From NCBI RefSeq assembly GCF_001570545.1, contig NZ_BBXD01000017.1, positions 310,001 through 374,000 on the forward strand: a stretch of 64,000 nt of DNA, in the 5' to 3' direction. Below, one piece after another: positions 1 to 8,567 of the stretch. Positions within the stretch are counted from its first letter, which is position 1; each line of letters opens with the position of its first letter. A program made the position numbers and the translations under genes. The stretch comes from Herbidospora mongoliensis. Its GTDB lineage: Bacteria > Actinomycetota > Actinomycetes > Streptosporangiales > Streptosporangiaceae. Under the pieces are notes generated by a model, which was not told where the DNA came from, did no database searches, and was given only the letters and a program-made list of their open reading frames with translations.

Positions 1-2
1 CC

Positions 3-818
3 ATCGACCGCGAGCTCGCCACTGCGAACCTGGACGAACTCGTCGTCATGGGCGGGCACTTCATGCTGTTCGAGGAGGAGGGCACCGGCAAGCTCGTCCC
101 CGGCGTCCTGGAGGAGCAGTCCTCCACCACGATGCGCGACCGGATCGCCGGCCGGGTCGGGATCTTCCCCGGATACACCTGGCAGCTCTCGGTCGACCTG
201 ATCACGTCGTACGCGAAGATCGTCACCGACGCCAAACTGCTGCTGCTGATCAACGACTGGCAGTACGTCCCCACCGGCGGCCGTCCTGCCAGTCAGTTGC
301 GCGCCGAGTTCCTCGAAGGCTTCACCGGGCTGCCCGACGGCTACGAGCGGATCCTGCGCGAGGCTGGACTGGACGCGGGGAGCGTGCTGCCCAGCCGCAA
401 GCATCCGCTGGCGTTCCCGGAGACCTGGCTCAAATACCGCTTCCAGAAGGCCGCCGACAAGTTCGTCAAGCAGGGCAAGCTCGAAAAGCGGGTGCTGGAG
501 TCCGGCGCGAAGGACACCGAGGTCTCGTTCCTGGACGAGTCGGGCAACTACCGCACGCTGATCAGCTGCGGCGTCACCGGCTGCGCCGGCGAGATCACCG
601 AGATGATCTCGGAGGTCCACCGGGCCGGCTACCGGACCATCGTGATCTTCGCCCCGGGCGAGTGCCTGTCGCCGGTGCGGACCGGAGTCGAGATCGCGCT
701 CAGCCTCTACGGGCTCACCGGCATGACCGTCGTGATCGCCGACCCCGGCGGCAGCGGCGAGATGTCCACCGACGAGATCTACTCAAAGCTGGTGACGGTC
801 AGCACCTTCCGGAGTTGA
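3..818 (+). CDS. Unrecognised protein, N-terminus beyond window edge
   Basis: The frame is open to the left edge, so the N-terminus is missing; an internal ATG at 48 is not necessarily the start. About 271 residues are visible. I do not recognise the family. The C-terminal half has a Cys-x4-Cys pair (SCGVTGC) followed by alpha/beta-type segments (TIVIFAP, MTVVIADPGGSG) that look like a nucleotide- or cofactor-binding fold. The middle is Lys-rich (FQKAADKFVKQGKLEKR). The stop at 818 lies 10 bases before the cysteine desulfurase start, so the two are probably co-transcribed and may act together in sulfur handling. That link rests on position only. Function unknown. Confidence 0.75.
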   Translation: MDRELATANLDELVVMGGHFMLFEEEGTGKLVPGVLEEQSSTTMRDRIAGRVGIFPGYTWQLSVDLITSYAKIVTDAKLLLLINDWQYVPTGGRPASQLRAEFLEGFTGLPDGYERILREAGLDAGSVLPSRKHPLAFPETWLKYRFQKAADKFVKQGKLEKRVLESGAKDTEVSFLDESGNYRTLISCGVTGCAGEITEMISEVHRAGYRTIVIFAPGECLSPVRTGVEIALSLYGLTGMTVVIADPGGSGEMSTDEIYSKLVTVSTFRS

Positions 819-828
819 GGGCGGAACG

Positions 829-1983
829 ATGGACGTCATATATCTGGACAACTGCGCCACCACCCGGGTGGACGAAGAAGTGCTCGACGCGATGCTGCCG
901 TATCTGCGGGACGAATTCGGTAACCCGTCCTCCCCACACCTGCTGGGCAAGCGTGCCCGCAGGGCGGTGGACGGGGCCACCGAGTCCGTCGCGCGGCTGC
1001 TGGGCGCCGACCCGGCCGGCATCGTGTTCACCTCCGGCGCGACCGAGAGCAACAACATCGCGCTGCTCGGCGTGTTCGGCCACGACGACCGTGCCCCGCT
1101 CAACGCGGTGTTCTGCCCCACCGACCACAAATCGTCGCTGTCGGTCGCCCGCGCGCTGCGCGAGCGCGGCGTCGGCATCCGGACCATGGCGATCCGGGCC
1201 GACGGCGTGGTCGACCTGACCCGGTTCGCCAACCAGCTCGACTTCGACTCCCGGGTGGCCACGGTCGCCTGGGTGAACAGCGAGATCGGCACCATCCAGC
1301 CGGTCCGCGAGATGGCCGCGCTCTGCCACGAGAGCGGCGCTCTGCTGCACGTCGACGCCGCCCCGGCCGCGGGCCGGATCCCGATCGACGTGGTCGGCGC
1401 GACCATCGACACCCTGGCCATGTCCGCCCACAAGATCGGCGGCCCGAAGGGCATCGGCGTCCTGTACGTCCGCCCGGAGATCCGCCGCAGGATCCGCCCC
1501 ATCACCCACGGCGGCGGCCAGTACGACCTGCGCAGCGGCACCATCCCCACCCACCTGGCGGTCGGCCTCGGCAAGGCCTGCGAGCTGGCCGCGGCCCGGA
1601 TGGAGGAGGACGGCGGGAAGGTCGCGCTGCTGCGCGCGACCGCGCTGGAACTGCTCACCCGCCGGATCCCCGGCCTGCGCGTCAACGGGCACCCGGAGAC
1701 CGGCGTCCCGCACGTGCTGAACCTGGTGCTGCCGGGGGTGCGCGGCGAGAGCCTGGTCGCGAGCCTGCCGTCGGTGGCGCTGTCCACCGGATCGGCGTGC
1801 AACTCCGACTCCCAGGAACCCTCACCCGTGCTCACCGCGATCGGGGTGAGCGCCGAGGACGCCAACAGCTCCATCAGGATGTGCCTGAGCCCCCGCATGA
1901 CGGTCGAGGAACTGGTCACAGGCCTGAACCTGGTCTGTGACCGGGCCCACGCCCTGGCCGACGTCGTGGTGGCGATGCGTTGA
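829..1983 (+). CDS. Cysteine desulfurase (NifS/IscS-like)
   Basis: A PLP enzyme that removes sulfur from L-cysteine as an enzyme-bound persulfide. At 384 aa it has the usual length. Visible landmarks are His100 in the PTDHK segment, the Schiff-base Lys202 in SAHKIGGPKG, and the mobile-loop catalytic Cys324 in STGSACNSDS. The N-terminal YLDNCATT motif is typical of the class V aminotransferase fold. No IscU or SUF genes are nearby, so it is probably not the housekeeping Fe-S system. The location beside a biosynthetic operon and behind an unknown Cys-containing protein suggests a dedicated sulfur donor or cofactor role, which is inference. It converges with the regulator at 2018-3019 across a hairpin. 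Confidence 0.93.
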   Translation: MDVIYLDNCATTRVDEEVLDAMLPYLRDEFGNPSSPHLLGKRARRAVDGATESVARLLGADPAGIVFTSGATESNNIALLGVFGHDDRAPLNAVFCPTDHKSSLSVARALRERGVGIRTMAIRADGVVDLTRFANQLDFDSRVATVAWVNSEIGTIQPVREMAALCHESGALLHVDAAPAAGRIPIDVVGATIDTLAMSAHKIGGPKGIGVLYVRPEIRRRIRPITHGGGQYDLRSGTIPTHLAVGLGKACELAAARMEEDGGKVALLRATALELLTRRIPGLRVNGHPETGVPHVLNLVLPGVRGESLVASLPSVALSTGSACNSDSQEPSPVLTAIGVSAEDANSSIRMCLSPRMTVEELVTGLNLVCDRAHALADVVVAMR

Positions 1984-1989
1984 GAACAC

Positions 1990-2015
1990 GGGTCCGCCGC
2001 CGACGCGGCGGACCC
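1990..2015. terminator. Bidirectional hairpin between convergent genes
   Basis: Perfect 11-bp GC-rich stem (1990-2000 pairs with 2005-2015) with a 4-base loop. It lies between the stop at 1983 and the convergent stop at 2018, so it can terminate transcription from both sides. There is no clear U-tract. Confidence 0.7.
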
Positions 2016-2017
2016 CC

Positions 2018-3019
2018 TCACGCGCCGCTGGCCAGGAACTTGCGGGCCGCCTGCACACCCGCCTGAAATCTGCTGGTGGCCTCCAGGTCACGCATCAGAG
2101 TGGCGATGTGCCGGCGGCAGCTCCGCACCGACATGCCGAGCTTGCGGGCCACCACCTCGTCGGTGTAGCCCTTCGCCATCAGCCCCGCGATGGCCTGCCG
2201 CAGGTCGTCGGCGACGTTCGCGTAGCCGGACTCGGCGCCCTCCAGCGGCGTCGCGGTGTCCCACAGGTGGTCGAACAGGTCGAGCAGGAACCGGACGATG
2301 CCGTCGTTGTGCACCCGCGCCACGTTGGTCTCGCCGTCCGACAGGCCGAACAGCACGACCAGCGTGCGGTCGAAGACGACCGCGGAGCGCGGGATGTGAC
2401 TGACCGTGCCGATGGCCGCGCCCGCGTCGATGAGCTGCTTCAGCTTCATCCGGGTGGCCAGGTCGGCCCGGTTCCGGTGCTGGCAGACGATCCGCACGGT
2501 GACGCCGCGCGAGAGCAGCGGCAGGTACGCCCGCGCCAGCTCCTCCGCGTCGTCCTCACCGGACTGCAGGACCAGGACCTCGGTACGGCAGGCGTCCCCG
2601 GCCATCTTGAGGAAGCCGCGCACCTCCAGCGACCCGACCAGGTACTCGATCGGCGACGGCGGCGGCGCGGGAGCGCCGTAGTCTCCCCGGAACACGTCGA
2701 TCCGCTCCCGGATCTGGTCGATCAGCTCCCGCCGCTGGTAGATCTCCCGCTCCACCGAGGAGACCAGTGCGTTGGCCGCGACCTGCGGGTCCACCGGGAT
2801 GAACCGGTGGGCCGCGCCGTCCACGGCGCGTAAGAGGCGGCTCTCGACCAGCTGGTTCACCGCCTCGTTCAGCTCGCGCATGCCGATGCCTAGCTCGACG
2901 GCTGCCACGTCAAGGACGTCGATGGCGCCGTTCCTGGTCGCGTAACGGTAGACACCGGCGATATCGGCGCCGCCCGCGCGAACGGAATCGGAAAGCCACT
3001 TGGTGGTCGAATTCATCAT
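2018..3019 (-). CDS. LuxR-type transcriptional regulator with TrmB-like N-terminus
   Basis: 333 aa using the ATG at 3019, which has GGAGG about eight bases upstream; the longer reading would run into the preceding permease gene. The N-terminal ~100 residues (AVELGIGMRELNEAVNQL) resemble a TrmB/MarR-like winged helix. The middle (VLVLQSGEDDAEELARAYLPLLSRGV) resembles the PLD-like ligand region of such regulators. The C-terminus has a LuxR/GerE helix-turn-helix (GYTDEVVARKLGMSVRSCRRHIATLM). It is the last gene of the minus-strand operon, 11 bases after the permease, so it is probably a co-expressed feedback or pathway-specific regulator. The ligand is unknown. Confidence 0.82.
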   Translation of the reverse strand: MMNSTTKWLSDSVRAGGADIAGVYRYATRNGAIDVLDVAAVELGIGMRELNEAVNQLVESRLLRAVDGAAHRFIPVDPQVAANALVSSVEREIYQRRELIDQIRERIDVFRGDYGAPAPPPSPIEYLVGSLEVRGFLKMAGDACRTEVLVLQSGEDDAEELARAYLPLLSRGVTVRIVCQHRNRADLATRMKLKQLIDAGAAIGTVSHIPRSAVVFDRTLVVLFGLSDGETNVARVHNDGIVRFLLDLFDHLWDTATPLEGAESGYANVADDLRQAIAGLMAKGYTDEVVARKLGMSVRSCRRHIATLMRDLEATSRFQAGVQAARKFLASGA

Positions 3020-3030
3020 GAGCTGCCTCC

Positions 3031-4197
3031 TCAGAGGGTTCTCGTTCGTCGGCTGAACAGGACAAGGGACAGGCTCAGCAGAGCGGCTGCCATGAGGCCC
3101 AGGACGGCGACCTCCAGCAGCACGTCGCCGAGTCCCGTCCCGGGCCGGGACAGAGTCAGGAGTGCGTCCATTCCCCAGGCGTGCGGGAAGAAGTGGCCGA
3201 TGGCGTTGAGCGTCTGGCCGGCGGCCTCGGCGGGCCACAGGCAGCCGCCGAGCATGCCGAGCACGATGCCGAGCGGCGGCCCGATCGCGGACGGCTGCGC
3301 CGACGAGCGGACCAGGCTGCCCATCAGGATCGCGGCGCCGGTGGAGACCAGCGCGAAGACGCCCACGACGGCGGCGACGCCGAGCGGCTCGCCCCAGGAG
3401 ACGCCGAACAGCAGCGAACTCACCACCATGATCAGCACGGCCTGGGCGGCGGCCACGATGAAGCGGCTGAGGGCCTCGCCGAACAGGACGGCCCCGCGCC
3501 GCACCGGGGCGGTGAAGGCCCGCGGCAGCATGCCGATGCGGCGGCTCTCGACGAGCGCGGCGGCGACGGCCATGGAGTTGATGAACGTGAACAGCAGCAG
3601 GTTGGCCGGGGCGGTGTAGGCGAACCCCCGCGGGGTCCCGGATGCCGTGTCGGAGTTGACCACCTCGACGTCGGCCGACGCCGCCTGCGCCCTGCGCACC
3701 AGTTCGGCGGCCTGGGCCGGGGTCGCGCCGGCCGAGGTGGCGGCGCGGGTGGCCTCGATGACGGCCGCGACCCGGCCGACGGAGACGTCGACGGCGCTGC
3801 GGGCGGCCATGCCGCTGCCGTTGGACTGCGTCATGACCAGCTCGAATGTGGTCGAGCCCGGCGGGATGACGACTCCGGCGGCCAGCGAACCGCCCCGGAC
3901 GCCGGCCCGCAGCTCCTCCTTGCCGCCGACGGTGGTGATCTCCAGGTCGGGGTGGGCGCGCAGTTCCGCCAGGACGGCGGCGGCCACCGGGTCGGACTCC
4001 TGGGCCACCACGCCGACCGGCAGCCGGGAGGCGGCGGTGCCGCCGCCCAGCGCCATGCCGACGAAGATGATGCTGACGAACGGCATCACCACGATGAAGA
4101 ACAGGCCCACCCGGTCGCGGGAGTGGCGGCGCAGGTTGGCGGCGACGAGCGCCAGGACAGGGTGAGGTCTCAGGTGCGGTCTCAGGTGCGGTCTCAT
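3031..4197 (-). CDS. ABC-2 type transporter permease
   Basis: 388 aa membrane protein of the ABC-2 (DrrB/YhgE-like) export type. There is one N-terminal membrane segment (VGLFFIVVMPFVSIIFVGMAL), a large extracytoplasmic domain of about 150 residues, then about five C-terminal segments (for example AVVGVFALVSTGAAILMGSL and VAVLGLMAAALLSLSLVLF). The start ATG at 4197 overlaps the stop of the upstream permease (ATGA), so the two are translationally coupled. The extreme N-terminus carries a threefold RPHL-type repeat encoded by a 12-base direct repeat. With the next two genes it forms a heteromeric exporter, probably for the cluster product or for self-resistance. Confidence 0.9.
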   Translation of the reverse strand: MRPHLRPHLRPHPVLALVAANLRRHSRDRVGLFFIVVMPFVSIIFVGMALGGGTAASRLPVGVVAQESDPVAAAVLAELRAHPDLEITTVGGKEELRAGVRGGSLAAGVVIPPGSTTFELVMTQSNGSGMAARSAVDVSVGRVAAVIEATRAATSAGATPAQAAELVRRAQAASADVEVVNSDTASGTPRGFAYTAPANLLLFTFINSMAVAAALVESRRIGMLPRAFTAPVRRGAVLFGEALSRFIVAAAQAVLIMVVSSLLFGVSWGEPLGVAAVVGVFALVSTGAAILMGSLVRSSAQPSAIGPPLGIVLGMLGGCLWPAEAAGQTLNAIGHFFPHAWGMDALLTLSRPGTGLGDVLLEVAVLGLMAAALLSLSLVLFSRRTRTL

Positions 4198-5372
4198 CCG
4201 AGTAGTCCCTTCCTGAAGCCCGTCGCGGCGAGCCCGAAGGCGACCGCGGCGATCGCGCACAGGACGCCGATCGGCAGGGCCACCGAGGCCAGTCCCGCGC
4301 CTGAGCCGGCCAGGCCGGTGAGCCCGGTGGTGGTCCAGGCGTTCGGGGTGAACAGGGCGACCGTCTGGAGCAGGTCCGGCAGGTTGTAGAGCGGGACCAG
4401 GCTGCCGCCGAAGAACGCGGCCACGAAGGAGATCACCATGATCACTCCGTCCGCCTGGGCGTCGGTCCTGGCCCGGCTGGCGACCAGCATGGTGATCGCG
4501 GTGGCGGCCAGCACGTGCGCGAGCAGGAGGGTGAACACGGCCACCGGGTCACCCCAGGTGGAACCGAAGATCAACACCGAGGATCCCCAGGTGACGCAGA
4601 CGCTGACCATGGCGAGGACGAACCCGACGACGGCCTTGCCCGCGATCGGGACCCAGCCGTGGATCGGCCCGGCCCGCATCCGGTCCAAAGTGCCCTGTTT
4701 ACGTTCGATCAGGAGGCCGCGGAAGGACGCGCCGACCACGAAGAAGGCGAACAGCGCGGCCATGCCGGCGCCGTAGTAGACGGACAGGTCGACCCTGCCG
4801 CCGGCCATCGGGTCGTTCTCCAGGGTCAGGGCCGGCCCGGCCGCGCCGTTGCGCTCCACGAACTCCTTGACCTCGCCGGCGGGGACGCCCGCGTCCAGGG
4901 AGGCGCGGACGGCGAGCGTGCGGGCCCGCACCAGGCTGGAGATCCGGTCCACCACGGCGTTCGCGACCACCCCCGCCAGCGGCGTGTCAGCCGAGGTCAG
5001 CACGCCGACCTGGCCGCCCCGGCCCGCGCCGACGCTGGCGCTGAACCCCGCGGGGAAGACGATCGCGGCCCCGATGTCGCCCGCGTCCAGGGCGCTCTGG
5101 GCCTGCTCACGGCCGGGCAGGTCGCGCAGCGTCAGCACGCCGTCCAGCTCCGTCGACGCCATGATCTCGCGGCGGACACCGTCAGGGAACTCACCGCCGT
5201 CCAGGTCGACCAGGCCGACGGTGGCCCGCAGCGGCGGGTCGTCGCCGCCGAGCGCCACCCCGAACAGGGTGGCCATGGCCACCGGCACGATGATCGCGAT
5301 GATCAGGGCGGTCCGGTCCCGCACCCGGGTCCGGAGCTCCAGGGCGCTCACCGTGAGAAGCGATCGCAACAT
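4194..5372 (-). CDS. ABC-2 type transporter permease
   Basis: 392 aa, paralogous in layout to its downstream neighbour: an N-terminal membrane anchor (TALIIAIIVPVAMATLFGVAL), a large soluble loop, then a C-terminal bundle (MAALFAFFVVGASFRG, VIMVISFVAAFFGGSLVP). The KQGTLDRMRAGPI segment is typical of ABC-2 permeases at the cytoplasmic face. It starts one base after the stop of the ATPase gene and overlaps the following permease by four bases. Two different permeases plus one ATPase suggest a heterodimeric exporter. Confidence 0.9.
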   Translation of the reverse strand: MLRSLLTVSALELRTRVRDRTALIIAIIVPVAMATLFGVALGGDDPPLRATVGLVDLDGGEFPDGVRREIMASTELDGVLTLRDLPGREQAQSALDAGDIGAAIVFPAGFSASVGAGRGGQVGVLTSADTPLAGVVANAVVDRISSLVRARTLAVRASLDAGVPAGEVKEFVERNGAAGPALTLENDPMAGGRVDLSVYYGAGMAALFAFFVVGASFRGLLIERKQGTLDRMRAGPIHGWVPIAGKAVVGFVLAMVSVCVTWGSSVLIFGSTWGDPVAVFTLLLAHVLAATAITMLVASRARTDAQADGVIMVISFVAAFFGGSLVPLYNLPDLLQTVALFTPNAWTTTGLTGLAGSGAGLASVALPIGVLCAIAAVAFGLAATGFRKGLLG

Positions 5373-5373
5373 G

Positions 5374-6312
5374 TCAGTCCCTGAGCGTGCTGCCGGTGAG
5401 GTGCAGGAAGGTGGCCTCGAGGTCGGGTTCGACGACCTCGACGGCGGTGACGGCGGCGATGCCGTCGACCGTGGAGATGACCGCGGGCAGCAGGTACCGG
5501 CCGCCCTCGGCGATCAGCCGGACCGATCCGGGCGCGGTGCGGACCGCCTCGGTGACGCCGCCCAGGCCGCGGAGCTTGGCGAGCGCGGTCTCGACGTCGC
5601 CGTCCAGGGTGAGCTCGATCCGGTCGGCCCCGCCGACCAGCTCGACCAGCTCGTGGCGGGTGCCCTCGGCGACGATGGAGCCGTGGTCGACGATCGCGAT
5701 CCGGTGACAGATGCGCTCGACCTCCTCCATGTAGTGGGAGGTGTAGAGCAGGGCCATGCCGTCGGCCACCAGGCGTTCGAGGCCGTCCAGGATGGACTTG
5801 CGGCTCTGCGGGTCGACGCCGACCGTGGGCTCGTCCAGGATGAGCAGCTCGGGACGGTGCAGCAGGGCGGCGCCGATGTTGATGCGCCGCTTCATGCCAC
5901 CGGAGTAGGTGTCGAGTTTGGCGTCGGCGCGGTCGGCGAGGCCGACCAGGTCGAGCACCTCCTCCACCCGCCCGCGCACCTCCTTGCGCGGGAGACCGAA
6001 CAGGCGGCAGAAGAAGCGCAGGTTCTCCCGGCCGGTCAGATCCGGATAGAGGGCGATCTCCTGCGGGACGTAGCCGATCTTCGCCTTGGCCGCCATCGGG
6101 TCGGCCGCAAGGTCGGCGCCGCCGACCACGACCGTGCCGGAGTCGGGCTTGAGCAGGCCGACCAGCATGGAGATCGTGGTGGTCTTGCCGGCGCCGTTCG
6201 GGCCCAGCAGCCCGTACGCCTCCCCCGGCGCGATGGTGAACCCGACGTCGCGCACCGCGACGACGCCGCCGTAACTCTTGCTGAGGTTTTCGCAGGTCAG
6301 CGTGTTGGTCAC
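5374..6312 (-). CDS. ABC transporter ATP-binding protein (DrrA-like)
   Basis: 312 aa, full length for the daunorubicin-resistance (DrrA) type. Walker A is GPNGAGKTT, the signature motif YSGGMKRR, and Walker [16 protein letters not shown]-terminal ~90-residue domain after the ATPase core is typical of the family. The start is the GTG at 6312, forming a GTGA overlap with the stop of the beta-helix gene; another GTG lies at 6321. It powers the two permeases encoded downstream and probably exports the metabolite. Confidence 0.93.
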   Translation of the reverse strand: MTNTLTCENLSKSYGGVVAVRDVGFTIAPGEAYGLLGPNGAGKTTTISMLVGLLKPDSGTVVVGGADLAADPMAAKAKIGYVPQEIALYPDLTGRENLRFFCRLFGLPRKEVRGRVEEVLDLVGLADRADAKLDTYSGGMKRRINIGAALLHRPELLILDEPTVGVDPQSRKSILDGLERLVADGMALLYTSHYMEEVERICHRIAIVDHGSIVAEGTRHELVELVGGADRIELTLDGDVETALAKLRGLGGVTEAVRTAPGSVRLIAEGGRYLLPAVISTVDGIAAVTAVEVVEPDLEATFLHLTGSTLRD

Positions 6313-7307
6313 GGCCGCCACCCCAATGCTTCTGCGGGCTCTCCCTTGGCGGCCACGTTGCCGGCGAAGGTCTGGAGCCCGAGGTCGGCGCCGAGCTGGT
6401 AGTCCAGCGGCGTGTTGCCGGTGACCCTGTTCCAGAGGATGTGGTTGGCCACCGCGTCGTCGCCGCCCCAGCCCTTGGACGAGCCCATCACGAACCCCGC
6501 GCCCATCACGGACTCGCCGCTGGGGTGGTTGTCGTGGACGTCGTTGTCGACCACGCACACCCGCTCGGTGCCGATCAGCGCGATCCCCACCCCCGAGATC
6601 GGCGGGCCCGCCGCGCCCAGCGCGCCGGGATCGTCGCCGCCGGAGGCCAGGTCGTTGCCGTGGACGACGTTGCCGGCGACCAGGCAGTCCCGCACCCCGC
6701 CGTCCGGCTCCCCCTCGTAGGTCTGGTTGAGCAGCATCAGCCCGATCGCGTTGCCGTGGCTGGTGTTGCGCAGCACCCGCACCCCGCTGGAGTTGTCGAC
6801 GAACACCCCGAACGCGTTGGCGAAGGTCTCGTTGCCCTCGATGAGCGCCTCGCCCCGGCCGCAGAAGCTGACCGCGACGCCGCCGTACTGGCTGCCGGAG
6901 GCCCGGCACCGGAGCACTTCGCAGCCGGCGCCCTCCCGCACGTAGACACCCCAGACGGCGTTGTCCACGGCCGTCACGTCCCGGACGGCGAGGCCGGTGA
7001 CGGAGTGGGCGTAGACGCCGGCGCCGGAGAAGCCGCGCACCGTCAGCCCGGCGACGGTGACGTCGCGGACGCCGTACGCGACGACGCCGGAGACCACGTC
7101 CTCGGCCGCGTCGTGCAGTCCCGGGACGTCGGGGCGGAGCCCTGGCCCGGGGAGCAGCACGGCACCTTCCCCGCGCAGGGTCACCCCGTCGTGCCTGATC
7201 CAGACGTTCCCCGGATACTCCCCCGGGGAAAGCAGGATCTCCGCGCCGGGGCCCGCCTCGTCCAGGGCGGCCTGGATCGACCCGCCGGGCCGGACGGTTC
7301 TGGTCAT
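6309..7307 (-). CDS. Right-handed parallel beta-helix protein (NosD/PbH1-like)
   Basis: About 332 aa. Short repeats rich in small residues, Asn, Val and Gly (VRDVTVAGLTVRGFSG, VRDCLVAGNVVHGNDL, VCVVDNDVHDNHPSG) are the signature of parallel beta-helix (PbH1) coils. The ATG at 7307 overlaps the stop of the upstream gene (ATGA) and is preferred to the ATG at 7313. No signal peptide is visible, so it is probably cytoplasmic. Beta-helix folds occur in carbohydrate lyases, isomerases and NosD-type accessory proteins. Position between tailoring genes and the exporter suggests a cyclase-, lyase- or isomerase-like role or an accessory to export. The reaction is unknown. Confidence 0.8.
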   Translation of the reverse strand: MTRTVRPGGSIQAALDEAGPGAEILLSPGEYPGNVWIRHDGVTLRGEGAVLLPGPGLRPDVPGLHDAAEDVVSGVVAYGVRDVTVAGLTVRGFSGAGVYAHSVTGLAVRDVTAVDNAVWGVYVREGAGCEVLRCRASGSQYGGVAVSFCGRGEALIEGNETFANAFGVFVDNSSGVRVLRNTSHGNAIGLMLLNQTYEGEPDGGVRDCLVAGNVVHGNDLASGGDDPGALGAAGPPISGVGIALIGTERVCVVDNDVHDNHPSGESVMGAGFVMGSSKGWGGDDAVANHILWNRVTGNTPLDYQLGADLGLQTFAGNVAAKGEPAEALGWRP

Positions 7308-7774
7308 GGACATCGGGCGTCCTTCCTGTCGAGGTAGACGACGGCCAGGGAGACGAGCAGCCCCGCCCCGCTCCCCCAGCGGGCCGCGCCCGCCACCGGG
7401 CCGCCCAGGCGCAGACGGGCGGCCTCCCGGCAGGCGCCGCGCAGGATGTACGCCGCGCCGGCGGTCAGGGCCAGGCCGGTGGCGGCGGTGAGTTCGGCGG
7501 CCGCCTCGTCGAGCAGCTCGCCGGCCCAGGTCGGCTGCGGCTCCGGCGCGGCCTCGAAGTCGTGCCAGCTGAAGCCGGGCGGGCGGCCCCCGACGGCCTT
7601 GATGAAGCTCTCCTTGACCGGGAACGTCGCCGTGTCCGGGCCGAGGTCGCGTTCGGCGGGGGTGGCGAGGTGACGGGCGAAGGTCGCGCCGCCGCGCGCG
7701 ACGGCCCGGGTCAGCCGGTCGGCCGAGACGATGTCCACTCCGATCAGGACGGCGGGAGTGGTCACGGTGATCAT
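7304..7774 (-). CDS. AcpS-like phosphopantetheinyl transferase homologue 1
   Basis: 156 aa. The N-terminal GVDIV motif (metal-binding Asp) and the central VKESFIKAVGG...FSWHDFE block match the AcpS core, where the KE-x3-K helix supplies the second metal ligand and substrate contacts. The usual C-terminal SLSH-type strand is not recognisable: the tail is Ala/Gly/Arg-rich and ends in a hydrophobic stretch (AGLLVSLAVVYL). The start overlaps the stop of the upstream hydrolase (ATGA). It may phosphopantetheinylate the cluster ACP. A second AcpS-like gene in the same operon keeps the opposite motif set. Confidence 0.7.
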   Translation of the reverse strand: MITVTTPAVLIGVDIVSADRLTRAVARGGATFARHLATPAERDLGPDTATFPVKESFIKAVGGRPPGFSWHDFEAAPEPQPTWAGELLDEAAAELTAATGLALTAGAAYILRGACREAARLRLGGPVAGAARWGSGAGLLVSLAVVYLDRKDARCP

Positions 7775-8556
7775 GCGGGCACCCGGCCGTGCCGGTCCAG
7801 GAACGACTCCAGGATCCCGGTGTACTCGGCGGCCCGTTCGATCATCGGGATGTGGCCGCTCTCCTCCACGACGACGACCTCGGTCCCGGGGTATTCGGCG
7901 AGCAGCTCCAGCCAGGGGCCGACGGGGGTCATCCGGTCGTGCCGGCCCCACACGTACGCGGACGGGCAGCGCACCTTGTCCAGCGCGGGCCTGACCTGGT
8001 AGCGGCGGGTGGCCTTGATGCTGCGGGCCATGCTGACCATCGCCTCGGGCGCCAGCAGCATGGTGCCGACGCCGTCCATCTGCTCCTGGGTGAAGAACCG
8101 CTCCTCGCCGTGGAAGAGCGCGGCGATCATCCGGTCGCCGAACTCCGTGCCGACCGGCCGCACGCTGGCCCGCCGGTCGAAGCTGAGGCCGACGTCGGGA
8201 TCGGGGGTGAGGCCGGGGGCGCCGCTGACCACGATGCCGCGCACCCGGTCGGGGTGACGTCCGGCGAGGTCGATCGCGACGAGCCCGCCGAGCGAGTTGG
8301 CGCACACGATCACGTCCTGCGCGCCGGCCTCGTCGCAGGCCCGCAGGAGCGCGTCGCCGAGCCGTTCGATCGACCCGGCCACCCGCCGGTCGAGGGCGCA
8401 GATGGCTTCGTGGGTGCGGAGCACCGGCACCCCCGCCGCCGCCAGGCGCCGGTAGGGGTGCTCCCAGATCCAGCCGCCGGCGAACAGAGCGGACATGAAC
8501 ACCACGGCCGGCCGGTCGCCGTCCCCCGGCGCGTGCTCGAAGGTGAAGTCGGTCAT
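7771..8556 (-). CDS. Alpha/beta hydrolase
   Basis: 261 aa using the ATG at 8556, which has GGGAG six bases upstream. Alpha/beta-hydrolase landmarks are the nucleophile elbow ANSLGG (Ser), the acid in GRHDRMTP (Asp) and the catalytic His in ESGHIPM. The HG-type oxyanion loop is replaced by MSALFAGGW. The likely role is hydrolysis of a thioester or ester, such as chain release from the ACP or editing. It sits 11 bases after the NTF2-type gene and overlaps the AcpS-like gene. The substrate cannot be read from sequence. Confidence 0.85.
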   Translation of the reverse strand: MTDFTFEHAPGDGDRPAVVFMSALFAGGWIWEHPYRRLAAAGVPVLRTHEAICALDRRVAGSIERLGDALLRACDEAGAQDVIVCANSLGGLVAIDLAGRHPDRVRGIVVSGAPGLTPDPDVGLSFDRRASVRPVGTEFGDRMIAALFHGEERFFTQEQMDGVGTMLLAPEAMVSMARSIKATRRYQVRPALDKVRCPSAYVWGRHDRMTPVGPWLELLAEYPGTEVVVVEESGHIPMIERAAEYTGILESFLDRHGRVPA

Positions 8557-8567
8557 CGTTGCTCCCG

